64,000 nucleotides of DNA from DASYFG01 sp036498565. GTDB taxonomy: Bacteria > Bacillota > Bacilli > Lactobacillales > Lactobacillaceae. The notes under the pieces were generated by a model. The model made no database searches and was not told the origin of the DNA. It worked only from the letters and a program-made list of their open reading frames with translations. Location of the stretch: contig DASYFG010000003.1 of the NCBI GenBank assembly GCA_036498565.1, forward strand, positions 248,001 through 312,000. The letters are read 5' to 3'. Both the position numbers and the translations under genes were made by a program. Numbering within the stretch: the stretch's first letter is position 1; each line of letters opens with the position of its first letter. Shown piece by piece: positions 43,092 through 50,591 of the stretch.

Positions 43092-43436
43092 ATGCGATTT
43101 TTAGAAAAATTTTTATCCAGTAAGCCAGCCGAAGAAGTGGCGAAATACGAAGATGAATTGTCCACTTTACAACGCGAAAGTGCCGATCTCATCGACGAAA
43201 TTCAAGCGCTTAAGTTGGACATTTCAGAATTACAAGCACAAAATGACGCCTTAACGGCGCAACTGCATCAAAGCAAGTTTCACCAAAATCTCGTTAAAAC
43301 GGGGTTGGGTTTGTTAGGGCTGGTCGTTAGCTATGGCTTGCTCACGTGGTTTGGTGAACAATCACAAACGATTGTGTTGTTGCTCGGCATTGAAGCGTTG
43401 TTCGTTTGGTTTGCGTTGTTTAATAAGGAGAATTAA
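43092..43436 (+). CDS. coiled-coil membrane protein, unknown
   Basis: 114 residues. A heptad-rich helix (about 18-62, ELSTLQRESADLIDEIQALKL and following) precedes two hydrophobic segments (about 70-88 and 93-110). No known domain recognised; size and layout recall small septum- or envelope-associated proteins but no function is claimed. GGGGTAAAG SD. It ends 1 nt before tpiA, so the two are cotranscribed. Confidence 0.7.
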   Translation: MRFLEKFLSSKPAEEVAKYEDELSTLQRESADLIDEIQALKLDISELQAQNDALTAQLHQSKFHQNLVKTGLGLLGLVVSYGLLTWFGEQSQTIVLLLGIEALFVWFALFNKEN

Positions 43437-43437
43437 G

Positions 43438-44238
43438 ATGTCAAAACGAGTCCCATTTGTGGTGGCGAATTGGAAGTTAAACAAATTGCCACAAGATATT
43501 AAGGCTTATTTGCAAGCAATCGAAGGGCAATTACCAGATGCCAAACAAGTTGAAGTCGGCATTGCCGCCCAAGATTTGTATTTGTCAGAAATGGTTGCGA
43601 CAACGCAGCACAATCCACTAAAAATCGTGGCGCAAAACGTCCACTGGGAAGACGCCGGCGCCTACACGGGTGAAACGTCACCCAAAGCTTTGGCGCACAT
43701 CGGCGTTAATTATGTGTTGATTGGGCATTTTGAGCGCCGGAAATTTTTCAATGAAACGGACAGCACCGTGAATCTGAAAGTGATGGCGGCGTTGCGCAAC
43801 GGTTTGAAGCCAATTGTCGACATTGATGAAGACATGAGCCAATATGCGCAATTCATCGACGCCAAACCATCTGTTGCCCAAGTTGCAGCGGCTTTGGCCG
43901 GTGTTTCCGTTGATCAAATCCGCAACGTGACGATTGCTTATGAACCTTCATGGGCAATCGGCTCTGGTGAAACAGCGACGGCTGAACAAGCTCAAAAAGG
44001 TGCATTGCTTATTCGCCAAACTTTGGCAAAGTTATACTCACCTGGCATTGCCAACAAAATTCGGATTTTGTATGGGGGCTCAGTCACACCAGAAAATGCT
44101 GCTGAAATCATCGCACAACCTGATATTGACGGTGTTTTAGTCGGAACAGCGGCCCTCGATCCGCAACGTTTCTTACAATTAACGCAAATTGCCGCAGGGG
44201 AAGAAACCTTGCAAACGTTTGACACAGATAATGCCTGA
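43438..44238 (+). CDS. tpiA: triosephosphate isomerase, divergent
   Basis: Interconverts dihydroxyacetone phosphate and glyceraldehyde 3-phosphate. 266 residues with catalytic Asn11, Lys13, His97 and Glu169 (AYEPSWAIGSG) and the phosphate-binding YGGSV and GVLVGTAAL. Two strongly conserved places differ: the Ser after the catalytic His is Phe98 (GHFERR instead of GHSERR), and the IVCVGE strand reads IVDIDED, losing the conserved Cys. Probably active but kinetically unusual, or lineage-specific. AAGGAG SD; followed by eno with its own promoter. Confidence 0.9.
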   Translation: MSKRVPFVVANWKLNKLPQDIKAYLQAIEGQLPDAKQVEVGIAAQDLYLSEMVATTQHNPLKIVAQNVHWEDAGAYTGETSPKALAHIGVNYVLIGHFERRKFFNETDSTVNLKVMAALRNGLKPIVDIDEDMSQYAQFIDAKPSVAQVAAALAGVSVDQIRNVTIAYEPSWAIGSGETATAEQAQKGALLIRQTLAKLYSPGIANKIRILYGGSVTPENAAEIIAQPDIDGVLVGTAALDPQRFLQLTQIAAGEETLQTFDTDNA

Positions 44239-44263
44239 AAACCTAGCAGGCGTGTAGCAATAG

Positions 44264-44272
44264 TGCTATAAT
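44264..44272 (+). promoter_or_regulatory. eno promoter (extended -10)
   Basis: TGC-TATAAT at 44264-44272, 63 nt before the eno start; no good -35. Confidence 0.55.
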
Positions 44273-44334
44273 GAAAATGGTTGCAAACCAGCAAAGAATT
44301 GCCGTCAGGCATAATATGAACAGGAGAACTAACA

Positions 44335-45669
44335 ATGTCTGTTATTACTGATATTTACGCACGCGAAGTCTTGGACTCACGTGGAAACCCAACTGTCGAA
44401 GCTGAAGTTATCACTGAAGATGGTGGTTTCGGTCGCGGAATCGTGCCTTCAGGTGCATCAACTGGTGAACACGAAGCCGTTGAATTGCGCGATGGTGACA
44501 AGTCACGTTTCTTGGGTAAGGGAACTTTGAAGGCTGTTGATAATGTAAACGAAATTATCGCCCCAGCTTTGATTGGTAAGTTTGACGTAACTGACCAACG
44601 CGCCATTGACCAAGCGATGATCGCTTTGGACGGTACACCAACAAAGTCAAAGTTGGGTGCCAACGCTATTTTGGCCGTTTCTATCGCTGTTGCTCGTGCG
44701 GCTGCTGATGAATTGGGTGTTCCTTTGTTCAACTACTTTGGTGGTGCGAATGCACACGTTTTGCCAACACCAATGATGAACGTTATCAACGGTGGTGCGC
44801 ACTCAGATAACAAAGTTGACTTCCAAGAATTCATGATCATGCCTGTTGGTGCACCAACAGTCAAAGAAGCCATCCGTTGGGGTTCAGAAACATTCCACAA
44901 CTTGAAGGCTTTGTTGAAGGAAGCCGGTAAGGCAACTTCAGTTGGTGATGAAGGTGGATTTGCCCCTGACTTTGCTAACAACGAAGAACCTTTGCAATAC
45001 TTGGTACGCGCAATTGAAGCCGCTGGTTACACACCAGGTAAGGACATCGCAATTGCTGTCGACGTGGCTTCTTCAGAATTCTACGATGCTGCCACAAAGA
45101 CATACAAGTTGAAGTGGTCAACTGGTGAAGAATTCACAACATCAGAATTTGCTGCTTACTTGGAAGGTTTGGTTGAAAAGTACCCAATCATCTCAATTGA
45201 AGACCCAATCGACGAAAACGAATGGGAAGACTGGTCAGCGATCACAGCTGAATTGGGTAAGAAAGTACAACTTGTTGGTGACGACTTCTTCGTGACGAAC
45301 ACAGACTACTTGAAGAAGGGTATCGAAACGGGTGCCGCTAACTCAATTTTGATCAAGGTTAACCAAATCGGTACGTTGACAGAATCATTTGAAGCAATTG
45401 AAATGGCTAAGGAAGCTGGTTACACAGCCGTTGTTTCACACCGTTCAGGTGAAACAGAAGACACAACAATTGCTGACTTGGTTGTGGCAACAAATGCTGG
45501 TCAAATCAAGACAGGTTCATTGTCACGTACAGACCGTATCGCAAAGTACAACCAATTGATCCGTATCGAAGATTTGTTGGAAGACGCTGCAAACTACAAG
45601 GGTTTGAACTCATTCTACAACTTGTCAGCCCAAGCACGCGAAGCCGTGATTGCAAAGACAGGCAAGTAA
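44335..45669 (+). CDS. eno: enolase
   Basis: Converts 2-phosphoglycerate to phosphoenolpyruvate. 444 residues starting MSVITDIYAREVLDSRGNPTVE, with loop GASTGEHEA, metal ligands in DVASSEFYD, SIEDPIDENEW and LVGDDFFVTN, and catalytic region SHRSGETEDTTIADL. Codon use is strongly biased like the ribosomal genes, so highly expressed. CAGGAGA SD. A structured repeat and a terminator follow. Confidence 0.98.
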   Translation: MSVITDIYAREVLDSRGNPTVEAEVITEDGGFGRGIVPSGASTGEHEAVELRDGDKSRFLGKGTLKAVDNVNEIIAPALIGKFDVTDQRAIDQAMIALDGTPTKSKLGANAILAVSIAVARAAADELGVPLFNYFGGANAHVLPTPMMNVINGGAHSDNKVDFQEFMIMPVGAPTVKEAIRWGSETFHNLKALLKEAGKATSVGDEGGFAPDFANNEEPLQYLVRAIEAAGYTPGKDIAIAVDVASSEFYDAATKTYKLKWSTGEEFTTSEFAAYLEGLVEKYPIISIEDPIDENEWEDWSAITAELGKKVQLVGDDFFVTNTDYLKKGIETGAANSILIKVNQIGTLTESFEAIEMAKEAGYTAVVSHRSGETEDTTIADLVVATNAGQIKTGSLSRTDRIAKYNQLIRIEDLLEDAANYKGLNSFYNLSAQAREAVIAKTGK

Positions 45670-45673
45670 TATA

Positions 45674-45795
45674 AGAGTGTGTAAGGTGGTCGGCGGAGCC
45701 GACGGGAAGCGTAACATAAGTCGTTACCACGGGAAATGCGAAGCATTTTCTGCGCTAACGACTTATGGCTAGCTTTCCGAACCTGAAACACGTTT
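45674..45795 (+). repeat. structured dispersed repeat, copy A
   Basis: 122-bp element after eno. It begins AGAGTGTGTAAGG and ends CCTGAAACACGTTT, ends shared with copy B at 56342-56485. Internal pairing: TCGGC-GGA-GCCGA hairpin, conserved CGGGAAGCGTAA, then a perfect 12-bp stem CATAAGTCGTTA / TAACGACTTATG enclosing AAATGC-GAA-GCATTT. The ends pair as GTGT..AGG / CCT..ACAC, closing a branched structure. The ends are also imperfect terminal inverted repeats, as in a MITE-like element. Confidence 0.75.
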
Positions 45796-45827
45796 AAAAA
45801 AGACACATCATCAGATGTGTCTTTTTA
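45796..45827. terminator. bidirectional terminator eno / EamA gene
   Basis: Stem AAAAAGACACATC / GATGTGTCTTTTT, loop ATCA, T-runs both ways. It directly abuts repeat copy A. Confidence 0.9.
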
Positions 45828-45844
45828 TTTGACCAAAATGCAAC

Positions 45845-46258
45845 TCACAAAATTAAAACAAACGTCCCGACGATAATCAAAGCAGCGCCGATAAACATTT
45901 TAAGGGTGAGCGTCTCACCAAGGAAAACGACTGACAAAATAATGGCCAGCGCGACGCTCAGTTTGTCAATTGGGGCAACTTGGGCAACTTTTCCGATTTG
46001 AAGGGCGCGAAAATAAAAAATCCAAGAAGCACCAGTGGCCAAACCAGATAATACTAGGAACAGCCAGTTGACTTTGGTCAGTGATTGCAAGCCACCGATT
46101 CCGCCTTTGAAATAGACAATGCTCCAGGCAAGCACGAGAATCACGATGGTTCGGATGGCTGTTGCCAGATCCGAGTCAACACCACGCATGCCGATTTTGG
46201 CAAAAATAGCGACCAACGCGGCAAAAATGGCTGATAACAGGGCGTAAATCCACCACAT
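45845..46258 (-). CDS. EamA/DMT-superfamily small transporter
   Basis: 137 residues with about five transmembrane helices, corresponding to a single EamA repeat (most DMT exporters have two in about 300 residues). Ends in the family pattern VALAIILSVVFLGETLTLKMFIGAALIIVGTFVLIL. Such half-size members probably work as dimers. Substrate unknown. SD GGAG. Monocistronic. Confidence 0.82.
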   Translation of the reverse strand: MWWIYALLSAIFAALVAIFAKIGMRGVDSDLATAIRTIVILVLAWSIVYFKGGIGGLQSLTKVNWLFLVLSGLATGASWIFYFRALQIGKVAQVAPIDKLSVALAIILSVVFLGETLTLKMFIGAALIIVGTFVLIL

Positions 46259-46301
46259 AAATAAACTCCAATCCGTGTTTTTGATTGAGTTTATTATAAC
46301 A

Positions 46302-47081
46302 TTACCTGACTATTAACCACTTATGAATCGCTTGACTAACTGCTTCATGACCAGTTTGGCCGATAATCCAGTGGGTACGGTTCGGAAAACTGATCATTGT
46401 GGTGTCAGTTTTCTTATTGTATTTGTGGAAATTCGCTTGCACCATTTTAGGTGGCACGATATGATCATTTTCACCGGCAATTAGCAATAATGGTGCACGA
46501 TTGAGATTATCAAAATTAACCGTGGCTGGTGAATTTGGCTGAAAAGTCGCAGCGACTAGTTGAAAGAAAATGCTTGTCGTCTCTGGAACAGCATACGTAT
46601 AAGCGTTGCGCTGCTCAGCGTCAGTTAAACCATTCGCAAAGGCATAATTGAATTGCGCGGGCGTCGGTAAGTTCAAACGATGCCATGGGCGTAACAAAAC
46701 AGCGGCTGAACTGCGGACGGCACTCGGATAAGCTGCCGCTAAAATCCCTTTGGGTGCAGCTGAATCAATGGCGATGCCAGCAGCGCCATAGCCTTTATCC
46801 AACAAGAGTTGCACTAATAAACCACCAAATGAGTGGCCAACTAAAATCGGTTGCTCTGGTAGACCAGCGATGATGTTGGCATAATGCTTGACTAGTTCGG
46901 CCAAACCAATTTTGGTTAAGCGCTGATCTGGTTGGGTGCGTTGCTCTAAAATGGTTGCTTCGTGATATGGCCAGGCAGGTGCTAACGTCTTGTAACCCAA
47001 CGCTTCAAAGTCGGTGCGCATTGCTTGCCAAGATGCTGGCGTCATCCAAGCGCCGTGAATAAATAGAATTGTTTTTGTCAT
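46302..47081 (-). CDS. alpha/beta hydrolase
   Basis: 259 residues of the alpha/beta-hydrolase fold. Oxyanion region FIHGAWMTPASW, nucleophile Ser in VGHSFGG, acid in AGENDHIVP and catalytic His in NRTHWIIG are all visible. Esterase/lipase-like; substrate unknown. AAAGGAGG SD. Divergent from a LysR gene with a large palindrome between them, so probably its regulatory target. Confidence 0.87.
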   Translation of the reverse strand: MTKTILFIHGAWMTPASWQAMRTDFEALGYKTLAPAWPYHEATILEQRTQPDQRLTKIGLAELVKHYANIIAGLPEQPILVGHSFGGLLVQLLLDKGYGAAGIAIDSAAPKGILAAAYPSAVRSSAAVLLRPWHRLNLPTPAQFNYAFANGLTDAEQRNAYTYAVPETTSIFFQLVAATFQPNSPATVNFDNLNRAPLLLIAGENDHIVPPKMVQANFHKYNKKTDTTMISFPNRTHWIIGQTGHEAVSQAIHKWLIVR

Positions 47082-47100
47082 GATGACCTCCTTTTGTTAT

Positions 47101-47124
47101 ACTATAACCAATATTGGTTATAGT
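47101..47124. promoter_or_regulatory. 24-bp perfect palindrome, LysR operator candidate
   Basis: ACTATAACCAAT / ATTGGTTATAGT, fully symmetric, 20 nt before the hydrolase start and 45 nt before lysR. A half-site-like AACTATTTGGTTAT follows at about 47131-47144. It fits a LysR recognition plus activation site arrangement. Confidence 0.65.
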
Positions 47125-47168
47125 TTTACGAACTATTTGGTTATCAAGCATAACAAAGGAGTTATGAC

Positions 47169-48005
47169 ATGGATTTAAAGTTAGTCGCGATGTTGCGTGA
47201 AATACAAACATTTGGGAATTTAACTGCGGCAGCGCAAGCATTGTTTGTGTCGCAACCGTATTTGTCAAAGATGATTAAGCAAGCCGAATTGCAGTATGGC
47301 GTAGCGTTGGTCACGCATCATCAAAGGCCAATGCAGCTGACGACAGCTGGAAAATTATTAGTTGATAATGGTGAACGTGTCGAGCGAATTAGTGCGCAAG
47401 TTGATCAGCAATTAGCACAACTCAAAAACCAAACAACCCCGTTAAAAATCGGGATTAACCAAATGTTGAGCGAAGAAATTTTACCAGTTATCTGGCCGAT
47501 TTTAACGGGGCTGAATCCGGTGGTTGAATTACTGGAGAGCAACACGTTGAGTAACGAAAGTGCGTTGCGCGATGGTGTGATTGATTTGCTGTTTGCGGTG
47601 ACCACACCAACGTTGGCGACTGAATTTTATCAGCGGATTTTGGCAACTTCGCCTCTTTATTTTGTGACACAGTCCGGAAATGATGTGATGGTCGGTGGAC
47701 AGTTTTCATTGCAAAAGGCAGCTCAGTTGGCATTGATTTTGCCAACACCTGAAATGTCGGTGCGCCAAGCACTGGATGATTATTTTTTGACTAATCAAAT
47801 TACGGTGGCACCGTTTTTGACGACCGGAAGTTTACGGGCAGCATTGCGGATGGTGCAACAAGGTTTTGGGAGTACGTTCATCTACGGAGAATTATTGGCG
47901 GAAGTCGATGATCAGAACTTGCAAGTTGTGCCAATCGATTTGACCCTTGAATTGGCTGTTTTCGCACGGGACACGCAATTTTTACGTGCATTTGAACAAA
48001 TTTAG
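47169..48005 (+). CDS. LysR-family transcriptional regulator
   Basis: 278 residues. N-terminal winged helix-turn-helix (about 1-60, FGNLTAAAQALFVSQPYLSKMI) and a periplasmic-binding-like effector domain. AAAGGAG SD. Divergent from the alpha/beta hydrolase gene and presumably controls it and itself through the palindrome at 47101-47124. Effector unknown. Confidence 0.9.
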   Translation: MDLKLVAMLREIQTFGNLTAAAQALFVSQPYLSKMIKQAELQYGVALVTHHQRPMQLTTAGKLLVDNGERVERISAQVDQQLAQLKNQTTPLKIGINQMLSEEILPVIWPILTGLNPVVELLESNTLSNESALRDGVIDLLFAVTTPTLATEFYQRILATSPLYFVTQSGNDVMVGGQFSLQKAAQLALILPTPEMSVRQALDDYFLTNQITVAPFLTTGSLRAALRMVQQGFGSTFIYGELLAEVDDQNLQVVPIDLTLELAVFARDTQFLRAFEQI

Positions 48006-48034
48006 TTGCATAAGAAACAAAAATCACCTAAAAT
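48005..48034 (+). promoter_or_regulatory. marR promoter with MarR operator copy 1
   Basis: -35 TTGCAT (48006-48011), 17-nt spacer, -10 TAAAAT (48029-48034). GTTGCATAAGAAACAAAAA (48005-48023) overlaps the -35 and spacer and recurs almost exactly before the MFS gene. Confidence 0.7.
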
Positions 48035-48040
48035 AAACAC

Positions 48041-48502
48041 ATGAACTTAGCAGAAAAACAACAAGCATTGATTGGCGAAATGGCGGATTTATTTGGCAAA
48101 ATTAGTGCGTATAATAAACCAATCATGGAGCGGGTGTTTGCGGATTTGACTTTGTCAGAAATTGAAACGATTGAGTTGATTGCGACAATTGAAGACGCGA
48201 ACGTGACGAAATTAGCGGAAAAATCCTACATGACGCGCGGTGCAATCAGCAAAATGGCCAAAAAAATGCAGGCCAAAAACCTGATTGAAACATATCAGCA
48301 CGCCAGTAATAAGAAGGAAATTTACTTCCGTTTGACACCGGCTGGTGAGGCAATCGAACAACAACACCGGCAGATGCACGCGGAATTTTTCAAACGCGAT
48401 CAAGTCGTTTTTGAACAAGTTTCGGAAAAAACGTTGGACGACATGCGCGCGTTTATCGCCACTTACACCCAATATATGGATGACTTAAAACAACAATCTT
48501 AG
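48041..48502 (+). CDS. MarR-family regulator, probably leaderless
   Basis: 153 residues with the winged-helix core (about 45-115, LAEKSYMTRGAISKMAKKMQ as recognition helix region). The ATG is 7 nt after a well-formed -10 and there is no SD, so transcription probably starts at the A of the ATG. A shared operator upstream of the MFS exporter, 82 nt downstream, indicates joint repression of itself and the exporter. Confidence 0.88.
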   Translation: MNLAEKQQALIGEMADLFGKISAYNKPIMERVFADLTLSEIETIELIATIEDANVTKLAEKSYMTRGAISKMAKKMQAKNLIETYQHASNKKEIYFRLTPAGEAIEQQHRQMHAEFFKRDQVVFEQVSEKTLDDMRAFIATYTQYMDDLKQQS

Positions 48503-48518
48503 GATTGTTGTTTTTTTT
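48491..48518 (+). terminator. terminator after marR
   Basis: Stem CAACAATC / GATTGTTG, loop TTAG, eight T; overlaps the marR stop. Confidence 0.85.
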
Positions 48519-48519
48519 G

Positions 48520-48574
48520 TTGACAAGGAAACTAAATTCGTGTTAATCTATTTTTGTTGAACAAGAAACAAAAA
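48520..48574 (+). promoter_or_regulatory. MFS promoter and MarR operator copy 2
   Basis: -35 TTGACA (48520-48525), 17-nt spacer, -10 TTAATC (48543-48548). GTTGAACAAGAAACAAAAA (48556-48574) matches the marR copy at 17 of 19 positions. A looser third copy, GTTGACAAGGAAACTAAA, overlaps the -35. Confidence 0.65.
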
Positions 48575-48584
48575 GGAGAATAAT

Positions 48585-49937
48585 ATGAATTCTAAATTAC
48601 CCAAATCCGCTCTCGCAGCAGCGTGGGCGGTCGCATTGGGGGCGATTGCGCCGATGTTGGATATGAATATGATGAATATGGCCGTGCAAGCGATGACCAA
48701 AGACTTTGGCACGACGCTTGATGTCTTGCAGTGGGGCGTGACCGGTTACACGTTGGCACTGGCGATGACGATGCCGTTTTCGAGTTTTTTGCTGAATCGT
48801 TTTGATGGCAGGAAAGTGATGATTAGCGCGACGTTGGCGTTTGGCGTGGTGTCGTTACTGATTGCACTGGCCACAAATGTCGAAACATTCATCGCTTTGC
48901 GCATTGTCCAAGGTGTGGCGGCTGGTGTGATTACGGCTTTGATGAAGACATTGTTGGTCAAAATCGCCGGCCGTGAGCATGTTGGTCGTGTGATTGGCAT
49001 TGTGACGACGCCGATGATGTTAGGACCGATTTTTGGGCCGATCATTGGTGGCTTTATCGTTCAAAACTGGTCGTGGCCATGGTTGTTTGATATTAACATT
49101 GTGATGACCGTGATTGCCGCCGGGTTAATGATGAAATACGTCCCAGCGTTTGCGCCATTCAAGGACGGAGCAAAATTTGATTTGGAGGGTTCTGTCTTGT
49201 TGGCGGGTTTGGCGGCGAGTTTGTTGTATGGTTTGGCGGAGCAGAGTGCATTGTGGACGGTGATTGGTTTGGCAGTGGTGGTGCTGTACGTGATTTATGA
49301 TGTGGTGCGTCAACATCAAGTTGTCTTGCCGTTGAATTTGTTCAAATACACGCAGTTTACGGCTGCCAATATTGGTTCATTTTTGTACAACGCGGCGGTG
49401 CTTGGACCGATGTTCATTTTGCCGATCTATTTTCAAGATGGCTGCGGATTTAGCGCCATTCAAGCGAGTTTGGCGTTGTTGCCACAAGGAATCGCGATGC
49501 TGATGACACGACCACTTTTGGGCAAATGGTTAGATCGATTTGGCGCCAAAAAGTTATTGCAAATCAGTATTATCGTGTTAATTGTTACGACGATTCCGTT
49601 GATTTTCATTAACGCGCACACCAATATGGTGATTGTCGGTGCGGTTTTGTTCCTACGTGGCTTGACGTTTGGCTCAATCAAAGTGCCGTTTAGCGCGGAA
49701 ATGTATACGGGTTTGCCAGAAAATTATTTGGCTGAAGCCGGTGTTGCGGGTAATATGTTGGAACAATTTGGCGCGGGATTTGGCACGGCGTTGATTGCCA
49801 GTGTGGTCGCACAGGTTATTGGCGGCGATGCTGGACACATGATACACGGTTTTCAAGTGGGCTTTTTGGTGAGTTTGATTGTGATTGTGTTGATGTTTGT
49901 GCCGACGTTGTGGTTGACATCAAAAAAAGCAGCTTAA
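48585..49937 (+). CDS. MFS drug exporter, DHA2-like
   Basis: 450 residues with about 13-14 hydrophobic segments. EmrB/QacA-like features: PMLDMNMMNMAVQAM in helix 1, LQWGVTGYTLALAMTMP in helix 2 and RIVQGVAAGV in helix 4. Proton-driven export of toxic compounds, regulated by the adjacent MarR. AAAGGAGAA SD. Ends inside a bidirectional terminator. Confidence 0.9.
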   Translation: MNSKLPKSALAAAWAVALGAIAPMLDMNMMNMAVQAMTKDFGTTLDVLQWGVTGYTLALAMTMPFSSFLLNRFDGRKVMISATLAFGVVSLLIALATNVETFIALRIVQGVAAGVITALMKTLLVKIAGREHVGRVIGIVTTPMMLGPIFGPIIGGFIVQNWSWPWLFDINIVMTVIAAGLMMKYVPAFAPFKDGAKFDLEGSVLLAGLAASLLYGLAEQSALWTVIGLAVVVLYVIYDVVRQHQVVLPLNLFKYTQFTAANIGSFLYNAAVLGPMFILPIYFQDGCGFSAIQASLALLPQGIAMLMTRPLLGKWLDRFGAKKLLQISIIVLIVTTIPLIFINAHTNMVIVGAVLFLRGLTFGSIKVPFSAEMYTGLPENYLAEAGVAGNMLEQFGAGFGTALIASVVAQVIGGDAGHMIHGFQVGFLVSLIVIVLMFVPTLWLTSKKAA

Positions 49938-49949
49938 GCTGCTTTTTTA
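49923..49949. terminator. bidirectional terminator MFS / TetR
   Basis: Palindromic stem AAAAAAGCAGCTT / AAGCTGCTTTTTT; overlaps the end of the MFS gene and the stop of the convergent tetR. Confidence 0.85.
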
Positions 49950-50477
49950 TTTTGTTAAGGCGCGAATGAGAGTAGTGATGTCTGCTAGTGGTGTTTGTTG
50001 TCCACGCACGAGCCATTCACGCCAAATGGCGAACACGCCGGCACTCATAAATTTATTGTAATAAATACGATTGGTACTGTCAGGTAGCCAATTCATATGT
50101 GCATCAGAGTAGTTTTCAATTTGTTCAGCAAAAATGTTAAATAAAATATTTTCGTAGTCACGGCGAATGGCTTGCAACCAATCATCCGTTGTTGTTTGAA
50201 AAAAAGTGGCTATTAGTTGAACTTTGTCTTGTGAGATGTCGGTATCATCTAATTTCTGGAAAATATCAATGAACTTTGGGCGATAATATTCTGTTAAAAC
50301 TTGCTCTAAATCCACAAAGTTCCGATAAAATGCCATGCGACTGGTACCAGCCTTTTGGACAACTTCGGTAATGGAAATATTTCTAAAATCATGCGTTTCA
50401 AGTAATTGTAGTAGCGCGGTCGTAATGAATAATTTTGAATCTTCCTTCAAATTTTGAGCGTGGTGTGTGGCTGCCAT
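49947..50477 (-). CDS. TetR-family regulator (TetR/AcrR C-terminal YsiA-like)
   Basis: 176 residues; N-terminal helix-turn-helix (about 15-60, FRNISITEVVQKAGTSRMAFYRNF), variable C-terminus with FAIWREWLVRGQQTP, a pattern common in TetR proteins with a TetR_C33/YsiA-like domain. AAGGAGAAA SD. Divergent from the NAD-dependent reductase gene, with a palindrome between, so it probably represses that gene. Confidence 0.87.
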   Translation of the reverse strand: MAATHHAQNLKEDSKLFITTALLQLLETHDFRNISITEVVQKAGTSRMAFYRNFVDLEQVLTEYYRPKFIDIFQKLDDTDISQDKVQLIATFFQTTTDDWLQAIRRDYENILFNIFAEQIENYSDAHMNWLPDSTNRIYYNKFMSAGVFAIWREWLVRGQQTPLADITTLIRALTK

Positions 50478-50517
50478 AACAATTTCTCCTTTTTGTCACT
50501 GATGTGCGATTCATGGA

Positions 50518-50573
50518 TTGAATTCTCTTTTTAATGATTATAGAATGATTTCATAAACGTTACAAGTGTAACG
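50518..50573 (+). promoter_or_regulatory. reductase promoter and TetR operator candidate
   Basis: -35 TTGAAT (50518-50523), 17-nt spacer, -10 TAGAAT (50541-50546). CGTTACA-AG-TGTAACG (50558-50573), perfect 7-bp arms, sits just after the transcription start, a typical repressor position. Confidence 0.65.
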
Positions 50574-50591
50574 ATAGTGAAAGGCATAATG

